A stretch of DNA of 37,726 nucleotides, taken from a virus. The stretch spans positions 1 through 37,726 of IMG/VR virus record IMGVR_UViG_3300005582_000036; one strand, given 5' to 3'. Below the pieces are notes generated by a model. The model was not told the origin of the DNA and searched no databases. It saw nothing but the letters and a program-made list of their open reading frames with translations. The position numbers and the translations under genes are program-made. Position 1 is the stretch's first letter. The number at the start of each line of letters is the position of its first letter. Below are positions 21,719 through 28,868 of this stretch, piece by piece.

Positions 21719-22696
21719 ATGTATAAAAATTTATCAGACTATATCTCAAAAAAATCAATTCAACTTACAACTGTTAGAATGTCTCTTGATTTTTATCGTG
21801 AGAATTTGACAACATCGCTATCTGGACTTGTAATGAAAAGCGATGATAAAAGCCGTGATGCTCTAAGAAGAACTATAGACTGTGAAAAAATAAAAAATGC
21901 ATTGGAAGAAGCGGATTATCCTTTTATAGAATCCTTTATGATTTGCCTTGAACAAGGCAATTCAAAAAAAATATTAAACCATATACAAAAAATTGAAGAT
22001 TGGATTTTTGAGAATTCTCTCGATGAATCAATTGTCAATTTGATTGAATCTGAATTTTGGCTTTATCAATCAAACATATTGAAAAAAGAAATAGAACCTG
22101 AAGATGTTGATTATGCAATAGAATCATTAACTGATAAGTCAACATTTGTCCTTGAAGAAATGGTATTGAAAATAGAAAATGAATTGAGCAAAATTGAATG
22201 GGATAATCATCCAATTATGATAAAAGCTTTGCCTTCTGATAAATGGATTGCTGAAAAAGCTCGTGTTGAAATAGGAAATCAATTTGTTTCAAGTTTTGAT
22301 TTACTCAAAGAGACAAATGGTTTTGTTATTGAAAATATTGTTTTGAGTGAAATGCCTGAAAGAATGAAGAATCAAATTCAGGCTTTAATGCAAAGACTCA
22401 AGGAAAGCCCAAAAATTAAGCAATTGGTAACTTTGTACATGTCGAAACCTGTAGTGAATAGAGACTTATTTGAAAATAAGAGAAAACAAATAGCTTTGGG
22501 AATAAAAACATTTCTTCCTAAAGGAACAATCCTCACGAATGTTCCGATTGATGAAAACCAAGATATATGGAAAGTAAAAATAGAGAAAATAAATCTTCTT
22601 AAGTCTCTTCAAGAAGGAGATGTTTCTGGATTCAAGATTATTGGTGAATCTAATTTGAGATGGATAGAATTGTTTAGGAGACAAAATGAAAAATAA
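21719..22696 (+). CDS. Hypothetical protein after terminase, 325 residues
   Basis: Not recognised. Helical, acidic, with many Glu/Lys/Ile. The middle, VLEEMVLKIENELSKIEWD, and MPERMKNQIQALMQRLKESP suggest a helical bundle. The last 60 residues (GIKTFLPKGTILTNVPIDEN ... FKIIGESNLRWIELFRRQN) are beta-rich and look like a separate small domain. It begins 2 nt after the terminase stop (TTG at 21713 is an alternative start) and overlaps the next gene by 11 nt. Position suggests head completion or a packaging accessory, but nothing in the sequence proves it. Confidence 0.72.
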   Translation: MYKNLSDYISKKSIQLTTVRMSLDFYRENLTTSLSGLVMKSDDKSRDALRRTIDCEKIKNALEEADYPFIESFMICLEQGNSKKILNHIQKIEDWIFENSLDESIVNLIESEFWLYQSNILKKEIEPEDVDYAIESLTDKSTFVLEEMVLKIENELSKIEWDNHPIMIKALPSDKWIAEKARVEIGNQFVSSFDLLKETNGFVIENIVLSEMPERMKNQIQALMQRLKESPKIKQLVTLYMSKPVVNRDLFENKRKQIALGIKTFLPKGTILTNVPIDENQDIWKVKIEKINLLKSLQEGDVSGFKIIGESNLRWIELFRRQNEK

Positions 22697-23027
22697 TACC
22701 GAAGCACTCAAGAATTCACTTCGTCAAGCGTTGTTGAATGCTCCAGATGACTTTGCTCTCAATGATGCTAAGTCATTGATTGTCCGTGCATTGGATGTTG
22801 TGGAATCTTTAGAAAAAAAGAGATCAATTCGTGAATCAAATCAAGAGAAAAGAAAATTAGAATTATCAGTCAAAAAATATGATTATTTCAACACACTAAA
22901 GGTAATCGACAAAGAAATTAATTCTGAGAAAACAAAGTTGGAAGAAATTAAAAATAAACGAAATTCCAAAAAACTCTTGGATTATCCAGAAGAAGAAAGC
23001 GGAGAAATACAAAATGTTTTTGGATAA
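22686..23027 (+). CDS. Coiled-coil hypothetical protein, 113 residues
   Basis: Unrecognised. Residues 40-95 form a highly charged helix (SLEKKRSIRESNQEKRKLEL; DKEINSEKTKLEEIKNK) likely to be a coiled coil. The N-terminal third is a shorter helix pair. It has the best SD of the operon (TAGGAG, 5 nt before ATG) and overlaps both neighbours. Small coiled-coil proteins next to large terminase can be small-terminase-like, but no HTH is visible here. Confidence 0.7.
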   Translation: MKNNTEALKNSLRQALLNAPDDFALNDAKSLIVRALDVVESLEKKRSIRESNQEKRKLELSVKKYDYFNTLKVIDKEINSEKTKLEEIKNKRNSKKLLDYPEEESGEIQNVFG

Positions 23028-23526
23028 TTCTTATATCATAGCTGAATTACCAGATTTACTTTCAGATGAAATTATTTCTTGGTGTTATGATCAAGTTGAA
23101 GATAGTTGTTTATATATCAACGGAGATCAGTACGGTAGAGTTCACGATGTTCATGTTACTGTTTTAAGTAATTTGAAAAAACAATCTATAAGAAATATAA
23201 AACAATCTATTGTAGAAGAAGGTTTATTTAATTGTATATTAGGTGATATAAAATTATTTACGACAAACAGTAAGTTTGATGTTTTATATGTTGAAATAAC
23301 AAACAACGATATAATAGATGTAAACAAAAAACTTTCAAAAAACATAGATTTCGATAATTTTTATTCTTTTTTTATTCCTCATGTTACAATTTGCTACATG
23401 AAAAAAGGAATAGGAGAAAAATTCTTGGGTAATAAATACTTTAACGGTAAGAGTTTCAATGTGAGAGAATTAATTTATTCTTCTCCAGAAAATCAAATAA
23501 AATTTAGTCTTGGAGATTTCAAATGA
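23014..23526 (+). CDS. 2H phosphoesterase (LigT/2'-5' RNA ligase-like), possible anti-CBASS
   Basis: 170 residues. Two H-x-T-x motifs, HVTV (His47, Thr49) and HVTI (His123, Thr125), 76 residues apart, sit in the duplicated beta-strand setting of the 2H phosphoesterase superfamily. Members hydrolyse 2'-5' or cyclic phosphodiester bonds in RNA ends or nucleotide messengers. The phage anti-defence protein Acb1 (T4 57B), which degrades CBASS cyclic nucleotides, is of this fold and similar size. Alternatives are RNA-end processing or ADP-ribose cyclic phosphate hydrolysis. It sits in the terminase operon, overlapping both neighbours (14 and 4 nt). A GGAG precedes the ATG. Anti-CBASS activity is inference. 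Confidence 0.78.
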   Translation: MFLDNSYIIAELPDLLSDEIISWCYDQVEDSCLYINGDQYGRVHDVHVTVLSNLKKQSIRNIKQSIVEEGLFNCILGDIKLFTTNSKFDVLYVEITNNDIIDVNKKLSKNIDFDNFYSFFIPHVTICYMKKGIGEKFLGNKYFNGKSFNVRELIYSSPENQIKFSLGDFK

Positions 23527-24032
23527 CAAATAATTGGCGTGGAATATTGAAAATAGAAACAATTCAACATATTAGGAATGGCAAAGTCATTTGGGAAGAC
23601 CGTAATATTCACAATACTCTTCATCAATTGGGTGAAGCGTTTCTTTTAACAGCATGTTTTGCAAATGATGGCTCTATATTGCCAAACAATTATTACTTTG
23701 GACTCGATAACAGAACAACAATTTCAATTAATGATACAATTTCATCATTGATTGATGAGCCAGTATCTGGAGGATATGCCAGAATTCCAATAAGTTCGTC
23801 GAGTGGATTCACAATCACTTCAATAGGAGGCATCTATCGTGCAGTAACGCCAACTCTGATTTATACTGGAGCATCATCAGGATTCGGACCTGTTAAAAAT
23901 CTTTTCATGGTCACAACTTCCGACAACACAGGAACACTTGTCTCATCTGCGCCACTTAGTTCTTCTATAACATTGGCAAGCGGAGATAGTGTTAACCTGA
24001 AAATGTCATTGCAACTACACGATTGCCCCTAA
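23523..24032 (+). CDS. Virion-associated beta-rich protein, 169 residues
   Basis: Ser/Thr/Gly-rich. The layout is an N-terminal 'GKVIWEDRNIHNTLHQLGEA' strand-helix, then NNYYFGLDNRTTISINDTIS, EPVSGGYARIPIS, and a C-terminal sandwich ending SGDSVNLKMSLQL. The same phrases (yyvGLdnR ... E.sg.GYaR) occur in small structural or tail-associated proteins of many phages. The family is known but its place in the virion is unclear. TTGGAG is upstream and the ATG overlaps the previous stop (ATGA). It is the last gene of the terminase operon; its stop overlaps the convergent stop of the gene at 24029. Confidence 0.7.
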   Translation: MTNNWRGILKIETIQHIRNGKVIWEDRNIHNTLHQLGEAFLLTACFANDGSILPNNYYFGLDNRTTISINDTISSLIDEPVSGGYARIPISSSSGFTITSIGGIYRAVTPTLIYTGASSGFGPVKNLFMVTTSDNTGTLVSSAPLSSSITLASGDSVNLKMSLQLHDCP

Positions 24033-24475
24033 CCCATAGTGTCAAGCAGAATTTCAATAGGCTTTATTTCAATAAAATGCACAAGGTGGTGCAAAGAATC
24101 ATTGATTAACAATTTTTGATATAATTTGAAATCGCATTTAGATTCTCCTCCATCTTTATAATCAAGCAAATTTTCCGAAGTTCCTATTTTCTTTTGGATG
24201 GCAATTTTTCCTTCTCCTTCAATGTATTCTTCATCTTTATTGATGCTTGGCATCCAAATCTCAAATCCTTCATCATCTTGTTTAATGTTTTCGCCAGTTT
24301 TCGGATTATAAATTTTGTATTTACAAAAAATTTCCTGTGCTGGTTCTGATGTGTTTCCTTTTTGGAACCATACTGGCACGCAAACTCCAACTGTTTTTAT
24401 TTCTTTGCCTTGATTCAGTTCATATCTTTGTTCCTTGGTAAGGTAAAGATGATGAGAAACGGTCAGTGTCGCCAT
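24029..24475 (-). CDS. Hypothetical protein, 148 residues
   Basis: Not recognised. Mixed alpha/beta with a beta-rich N-terminus (MATLTVSHHLYLTKEQRYEL; VGVCVPVWFQKG) and a helical C-terminus (FKLYQKLLINDSLHHLVHFI). ATG at 24475 is chosen for GGAG 9 nt upstream; the frame is open to 24526 but that part has no SD. It shares a divergent promoter interval of about 50 nt, with an ACTATATAT box, with the trypsin-like gene. Confidence 0.65.
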   Translation of the reverse strand: MATLTVSHHLYLTKEQRYELNQGKEIKTVGVCVPVWFQKGNTSEPAQEIFCKYKIYNPKTGENIKQDDEGFEIWMPSINKDEEYIEGEGKIAIQKKIGTSENLLDYKDGGESKCDFKLYQKLLINDSLHHLVHFIEIKPIEILLDTMG

Positions 24476-24491
24476 GATTGTTTTCTCCAAT

Positions 24492-24500
24492 ACTATATAT
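24492..24500 (+). promoter_or_regulatory. Candidate promoter box (ACTATATAT)
   Basis: Perfect copy of the recurrent box, 26 nt before the trypsin-like ATG at 24527. Its near-palindromic core could also serve the divergent gene starting at 24475. Confidence 0.4.
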
Positions 24501-24526
24501 TTTACACAAATTATTGTGGAGTTCAA

Positions 24527-25423
24527 ATGCTTAAAAAATTAATTTATTCTCTTGCTTTGTGGATTTTTGCAATTACTCCTGTTAATTCATATCAAGACAA
24601 TCCAAGGTTTTTTGATATTGATTCCTTTGACAGGATGCCGATTCTTGAGAGAGACAAGTTCGGCAATGAAAATCCAGCACCAATAGCTAGGCGTGGTCCT
24701 GAGTTCAGGAAATATTTGGCTCCTTCTGTAAAGATCATGGTAGGTGGAGCATCAGGATCAGGAACAATAATTCATTTCGATAATTTCAAAAAAACAGCAT
24801 ATGTTGCTACATGTGGCCACTTGTGGGAACAAGGCATAATGAATGCAGAAGAAGGCAAAAAACGCAATTTGAAATGTAAAGTAATTGTTTGGTATCACAA
24901 CGACCAAAAACTAGATGCTCCTAAATCTTATGATGCAAATGTTATTTTCTATAGCTACATTAATGGCCAAGATACAGGTCTGATTACATTCAAACCAGAC
25001 TGGGAACCAAACTTTTTTCCTATTGGCCCTTCGGATTACAGGTATGTAAAGGGTCAGCATTCACATTCTGTTGGTTGTGATTCTGGAACAGAAACAGCGC
25101 ATTATGACATTGAAATGCTTGGCATAGATGGCGATGATTTGGTTACCCGCAATAATTCACCAAGGCCCGGAAGGAGTGGCGGAGGACTTATAGATGATGA
25201 TGGTAGTTATATAGGAACATGTTGGGGAACCCAGTACCGTGATGGTACTGGCAGAGGTTACTTTACACCATTGTTTGTAATTCATAAATTCTGGTCAAAA
25301 CAAAAAGGATATGAATTCCTACTTAATCAAAAACAAGTAAGCGGAAATGCCAAGCAAATTAAAATCAAAGATCATAGTGGTTCAAAAGAGGAATTCAGAC
25401 CAGAATATATTTTGTTGCCCTGA
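24527..25423 (+). CDS. Secreted trypsin-like serine protease
   Basis: 298 residues. Signal peptide MLKKLIYSLALWIFAITPVN. SVKIMVGGASGSGTII starts the protease fold. The catalytic triad is His98 in VATCGHLW, Asp149 in NGQDTGLITF and Ser217 in RPGRSGGGLID, with the GxSGG-type motif intact. This is the S1 trypsin-like fold in bacterial secreted form, without PDZ domain. Cysteines are few. ATG at 24527 is preferred over upstream in-frame codons because GGAG lies 6-9 nt ahead and the signal peptide starts there. It ends 4 nt before the convergent nuclease gene. It probably works outside the cytoplasm. Confidence 0.88.
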   Translation: MLKKLIYSLALWIFAITPVNSYQDNPRFFDIDSFDRMPILERDKFGNENPAPIARRGPEFRKYLAPSVKIMVGGASGSGTIIHFDNFKKTAYVATCGHLWEQGIMNAEEGKKRNLKCKVIVWYHNDQKLDAPKSYDANVIFYSYINGQDTGLITFKPDWEPNFFPIGPSDYRYVKGQHSHSVGCDSGTETAHYDIEMLGIDGDDLVTRNNSPRPGRSGGGLIDDDGSYIGTCWGTQYRDGTGRGYFTPLFVIHKFWSKQKGYEFLLNQKQVSGNAKQIKIKDHSGSKEEFRPEYILLP

Positions 25424-25427
25424 AAAA

Positions 25428-26204
25428 TTATGAAGTCCTAAATGCTGGACAGATTTTTCTCCAGTCGCATCTTCGGCATTGATCGCCAACTTTTCCATAT
25501 GTGTCATCTGGATTTGTTGAGCGAATATGCTTGTATGTTTCATGAAGTTCTTGTTCTGCCGTCATGATGCTTTCTTCTGTAAACCTAGTCGATATAAGAT
25601 CGCCACCATCCAAATAGTATAGGGCTGCTCGGATGTTCTCTGGTTTAGCTCCAAAATGCTTATTGACTACTCTTGCATAGCATCTTAGTTGCAAGTCTTT
25701 TCCAATTGTGCTTGCGTTTTTACGCCACTTACCTTTTTTAGTTGTTTTGTAATCAAGTATGAAAAACTTGTCGCCACGAATAATCAGTCTGTCTATCACG
25801 CCAGTAATCATGTGATTGTCAGGTGGATTCATGTCATATTTGAACATCCATTCGAGTTCTCCATCAAATCCTATAGTATCGCTTATTTTTTTGATGTTTC
25901 TAATGTGTTCGGGAAGTTTTCTTTTATATTCAGTGTCTAAAACAAAAGGAGGCTTTCCTTCTTCGACAACAATTTCGCCTTTTATGCATGAAGAGGCGAT
26001 TTCTTCAATTGGTTTTTTGCCTTGATTTTCCACATAAACTTCTGCTATTTTATGGACAAGTTTTCCGTAGCCGAAATAAGGTTGCACAGGTTCTTCGGAA
26101 ACAAGCTTGAGGTGGTAGCGATATTTATATGCCAACTGGCAAGAGTCCCAAGTTTGTTTCCTTGAAACAGAGATATGTTCGCAAATTAGTTTATTTTCTT
26201 CCAT
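25428..26204 (-). CDS. PD-(D/E)XK nuclease, Cas4/RecB-like, with probable Fe-S cluster
   Basis: 258 residues. YGKLVHKIAE (His51), GVIDRL (Asp138), FILDYKTTKKG (Asp151, Lys153) and LQLRCYA (Gln172, Tyr176) are the ordered motifs of the PDDEXK_1 (RecB/AddB/Cas4) nuclease family. Cys22 with Cys243, Cys246 and Cys252 match the one-plus-three cysteine pattern of Cas4- and AddB-type 4Fe-4S clusters. It is likely a DNA exonuclease for recombination, replication or host-DNA degradation. No cas1, cas2 or CRISPR repeats are present, so a CRISPR role is unlikely. ATG at 26204 is used since the longer frame overlaps the divergent primase; no clear SD. Confidence 0.88.
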   Translation of the reverse strand: MEENKLICEHISVSRKQTWDSCQLAYKYRYHLKLVSEEPVQPYFGYGKLVHKIAEVYVENQGKKPIEEIASSCIKGEIVVEEGKPPFVLDTEYKRKLPEHIRNIKKISDTIGFDGELEWMFKYDMNPPDNHMITGVIDRLIIRGDKFFILDYKTTKKGKWRKNASTIGKDLQLRCYARVVNKHFGAKPENIRAALYYLDGGDLISTRFTEESIMTAEQELHETYKHIRSTNPDDTYGKVGDQCRRCDWRKICPAFRTS

Positions 26205-26243
26205 ATGATATTTTAGTATTATTGTTTGATAAAGGGAAGTGAA

Positions 26244-27308
26244 ATGGGTGTTTCTTTCAAGCATTTTGAGAAATGGGCCAAAGATCGATTTGGCGATGAA
26301 AATGTTTTGGTTCGTAGTCCAGAAATTAGGATACACAGTATATTTGAACCGGGAGACGATGATTTTCACTTGTGGTGCAGCCCAGATGGCGGCAAGCTCA
26401 AGCGTAAAAATGGTGCATATCATTGTTTCAAAACTGATAAAAAAGGAAGCCTTGTCAAACTGATCATGATTGTGGATTCCTGTGACCATGACACTGCTCT
26501 GTCAAGGTTAAATGGAAGCAGGAGCATCCGTGATCTTGAGAAAGAATTGGAGGAAATGTTCTTAAAAGAAGATGGTCCTGTTATAGAATTCGACATAAAA
26601 CCAATTGGACTGCCAATGCCCAGTGGTTGTCTTTTAATTTCAGATCTTGGACTCAATAACAGATGGAGGCAAAAAGCAGAGGGTTATTTGAATGGTCGAA
26701 AACTGCCAATTGATGGTTTGTATATTTGCGTGGATGGGAGATATAAGAACAGGATCGTCATACCATATTATGACAAAAAGGGAAAATTAATTTATTACAA
26801 TGGTCGTGCGCTACACGATTCAAAATGCAAATATCTCGGCCCACCTAAAGATGTTGGTGTTGGCAAGGAAGATGTTGTATTTATGGCTGGAAAATGGCCA
26901 GAAGATGGAAGTCTTGTATACATCTGTGAAGGTGAATTCAACTCATTGAGCCTTAAACAGGCAGAACTAAATGCCGTTGCTTGCGGTGGCAAGAACATGA
27001 GTGAAAAGCAGGCATTGATTCTTAAAAACTATAGAACAGTTCTTTGCCTAGACAGAGATCATGCTGGAAAGGCCGGAACGGCCAAGATGAGTTCAATGAT
27101 AGCAACATTAGAAACTGCCAAAAACTCATCTGAAAAACTAATGTATGTGATTCCACCAAAAGGATACAACGATTGGAATGAGTTTTTGGTCAGGAACAGT
27201 CCAGCTATGTTGCATCATTACATCATCAAAAACCAAAGGCCCCTTGATTATTCGGGGCCTAGGGGTACTGTTGGAGATTACTTCGCATTTAGCGATATAT
27301 GGCAATAG
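26244..27308 (+). CDS. DNA primase with TOPRIM domain
   Basis: 354 residues. An N-terminal CHC2-like zinc segment is reduced (LWCSPDGG ... GAYHCFKTDKKGSL; Cys45, His60, Cys61). The linker has YKNRIVIPYYDKKGKLIYYN, as in DnaG-type RNA polymerase domains. The TOPRIM domain has Glu229 in YICEGEFNSLSL, Asp270 and Asp272 in LCLDRDHAG, and PKGYNDWNEFL. It synthesises RNA primers for lagging-strand replication, the counterpart of T4 gp61. The ATG at 26244 has AAAGGGAAG upstream; a TTG at 26226 is an alternative. Only 39 nt separates it from the divergent nuclease gene, and its stop abuts the convergent gene at 27309. Confidence 0.87.
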   Translation: MGVSFKHFEKWAKDRFGDENVLVRSPEIRIHSIFEPGDDDFHLWCSPDGGKLKRKNGAYHCFKTDKKGSLVKLIMIVDSCDHDTALSRLNGSRSIRDLEKELEEMFLKEDGPVIEFDIKPIGLPMPSGCLLISDLGLNNRWRQKAEGYLNGRKLPIDGLYICVDGRYKNRIVIPYYDKKGKLIYYNGRALHDSKCKYLGPPKDVGVGKEDVVFMAGKWPEDGSLVYICEGEFNSLSLKQAELNAVACGGKNMSEKQALILKNYRTVLCLDRDHAGKAGTAKMSSMIATLETAKNSSEKLMYVIPPKGYNDWNEFLVRNSPAMLHHYIIKNQRPLDYSGPRGTVGDYFAFSDIWQ

Positions 27309-27812
27309 TTATTTTTTCATCCAGTTACCTTTTCTTTTTCTCAACGCACTAGCAAGCGCCCCAGCACCAGCAGCGGCACCAAGAGCCCCACCTAATCCAA
27401 CTCTTTTTTCTATTGGCATATCTGAAAATGCATCCATGGCTGTGTGTTTTGCTCCAACCGCATGATGCAATGCATTTTTAGGATCATAATCTTTTGTGTG
27501 AGGCGCAGCCGCTCCTAAACCCGCTCCAATACCTGCACCTGCTAAACCAGCCAATAATATGCTTTTCGCATTTTCATCATAAATTTCACCATGATTATTT
27601 TTAAGCCATTCAGAAAAAGTGGGGAAACCTACAGGAGCAACTTCGTTACGAAGCTCTTTTCTTTTTTGATCACTTGCTCTTTTTTCTCTTTTGTCAGCAT
27701 GATAGCCTTGTCCACTAAATCTTGGTAAAGCGCCTCTGGCAATTTTTGTTTGATCAACATTGCCTTTAATATCATCGCTTTTTGGTGGCCGATTTTGTTT
27801 CATTTGTCTCAT
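27309..27812 (-). CDS. Glycine-zipper membrane protein, 167 residues
   Basis: A basic, hydrophilic N-terminus (about 85 residues, with KREKRASDQKRKELRNE and the phrase PTFSEWLKNNHG) is followed by two Gly/Ala hydrophobic segments: LLAGLAGAGIGAGLGAAAP and VGLGGALGAAAGAGALASAL. A hydrophilic loop of about 30 residues separates them, and the end is basic (RKRKGNWMKK). Two glycine-zipper helices suggest a hairpin in a membrane, as in glycine-zipper proteins. Pore formation, virion ejection or holin-like roles are possible but not shown. A good SD (AGAGG) precedes ATG 27812. Confidence 0.7.
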   Translation of the reverse strand: MRQMKQNRPPKSDDIKGNVDQTKIARGALPRFSGQGYHADKREKRASDQKRKELRNEVAPVGFPTFSEWLKNNHGEIYDENAKSILLAGLAGAGIGAGLGAAAPHTKDYDPKNALHHAVGAKHTAMDAFSDMPIEKRVGLGGALGAAAGAGALASALRKRKGNWMKK

Positions 27813-27879
27813 AATTTACCTCTTTTTTATTTATGTGATTTTTTTATTTTTTTCTCTTATAATTTAGTGGAGATTCAAA

Positions 27880-28452
27880 ATGGACAAAAATTACGAAGAA
27901 TTAAAAGTAGATGATGAATTAATCTTATCTGGGTTGCAAAAGGTCATAGATACAATTAATTATGAACCCAAAAAAGTTGAGCGTAAATTATACAAGTCAG
28001 AAATAACTAACGAGTTTGCATTATCAAGGGTTGATGAAAAGGCGTTGCAAGAATATCTTGAAAAAGATAGAGAAGTGGCAACATACGATTGCAATGTATA
28101 CAAATTTAACAATATAAACTTTGATTTTCTGACAAATCGTATTAGCAGATATGTAAAGGACAAAAATATCAAAAAAATAGGCATAAGTGGTAGGATTTGG
28201 TATCCAAACAATGGATACATGGGATGGCATACTAATAGCAACAACAAAGGATTCAGGTTATATTGCACTTATGCAAGAGAGAGCAATAAATCTTTTTTCA
28301 GATATCGTGATCCAGATGATGGAGAGATCGTTACTTCATGGGACAAAGAAGGCTGGAATTTTAGAATGTTTCGCATTTCTGAAAATCTTCTTTGGCATTG
28401 TGTTTACTCTGAGACTGATAGGTTTAGCATAGGATATAGTTTGTACACATGA
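27880..28452 (+). CDS. 2OG-Fe(II) oxygenase-like double-stranded beta-helix protein
   Basis: 190 residues. GYMGWHTNSNNKGFRLY holds His117 and Asn119 where Fe(II)/2-oxoglutarate enzymes have H-x-D. LLWHCVYSETDRFSIGY supplies the distal His173 and Arg181, the usual 2OG contact. FFRYRDPDDGEIVTSWD fits the strands between. Similar short proteins occur in large T4-like phages. Asp replaced by Asn would weaken classical metal binding, so activity is uncertain. The N-terminal 60 residues are helical. GTGGAG lies upstream; the stop overlaps the next ATG by 4 nt. Confidence 0.65.
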   Translation: MDKNYEELKVDDELILSGLQKVIDTINYEPKKVERKLYKSEITNEFALSRVDEKALQEYLEKDREVATYDCNVYKFNNINFDFLTNRISRYVKDKNIKKIGISGRIWYPNNGYMGWHTNSNNKGFRLYCTYARESNKSFFRYRDPDDGEIVTSWDKEGWNFRMFRISENLLWHCVYSETDRFSIGYSLYT

Positions 28453-28868
28453 AAATTACAACAATTAAAAAATTACAAGAACAGTTTGTCAATAAAGTAT
28501 GCACGGTTTTGACAACCGGAATAGGCAAAAATAATTTACAAGATCATCAATTTGCTGATTTCTTTACTGGAATAGTAGAATCAATAGATGAGGATGGAAT
28601 ATTTACAAGGCATCATTTAACTGGATGTAAGAATTTTTATTCTATGCAATTTGTAGTCGGATTACTTGAAGAGCAAGTAATAGATGAAAATAATCCCGAA
28701 TATGAAAATATAGTCAATCAAGTCAAAAAGAATACACCCAACAATAATCCCATGATTATTGGAGTTGATCCTTCAGCATCGCCATATGTTGATCCAGCGA
28801 CTCTTGCTGCGCTCTCAAAACAAGCGCAAGAATTTAACAAGAAGATGATTAACAAGGGAGGCAGTTAA
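28449..28868 (+). CDS. Hypothetical protein, 139 residues
   Basis: Not recognised. Residues 10-75 alternate strands (KVCTVLTTGI; FFTGIVESIDEDGIFTRH; NFYSMQFVVGLLEEQV) in a way that suggests a small Sm-like or SH3-like barrel. The C-terminal 60 residues are Asn/Pro-rich, then helical (ATLAALSKQAQEFNKKM). It is translationally coupled to the oxygenase-like gene by the ATGA overlap. Its stop overlaps the convergent gene's stop by 4 nt. Confidence 0.68.
   Translation: MKITTIKKLQEQFVNKVCTVLTTGIGKNNLQDHQFADFFTGIVESIDEDGIFTRHHLTGCKNFYSMQFVVGLLEEQVIDENNPEYENIVNQVKKNTPNNNPMIIGVDPSASPYVDPATLAALSKQAQEFNKKMINKGGS

Noticed and set aside
24362-24526. Extended N-terminus of the trypsin-like gene
   Set aside because: The extra 55 codons run antisense through the divergent gene and precede a clear signal peptide with its own SD.
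25428-26204. CRISPR adaptation gene (cas4)
   Set aside because: The nuclease is Cas4-like, but no cas1, cas2 or repeat array occurs in the window.
26205-26489. Extended N-terminus of the nuclease gene
   Set aside because: It would overlap the divergent primase start by more than 200 nt, and the added residues do not resemble the family.
27237-27260. GC-rich hairpin AGGCCCC/GGGGCCT as terminator
   Set aside because: It lies within the primase coding region and has no T-run on either strand.
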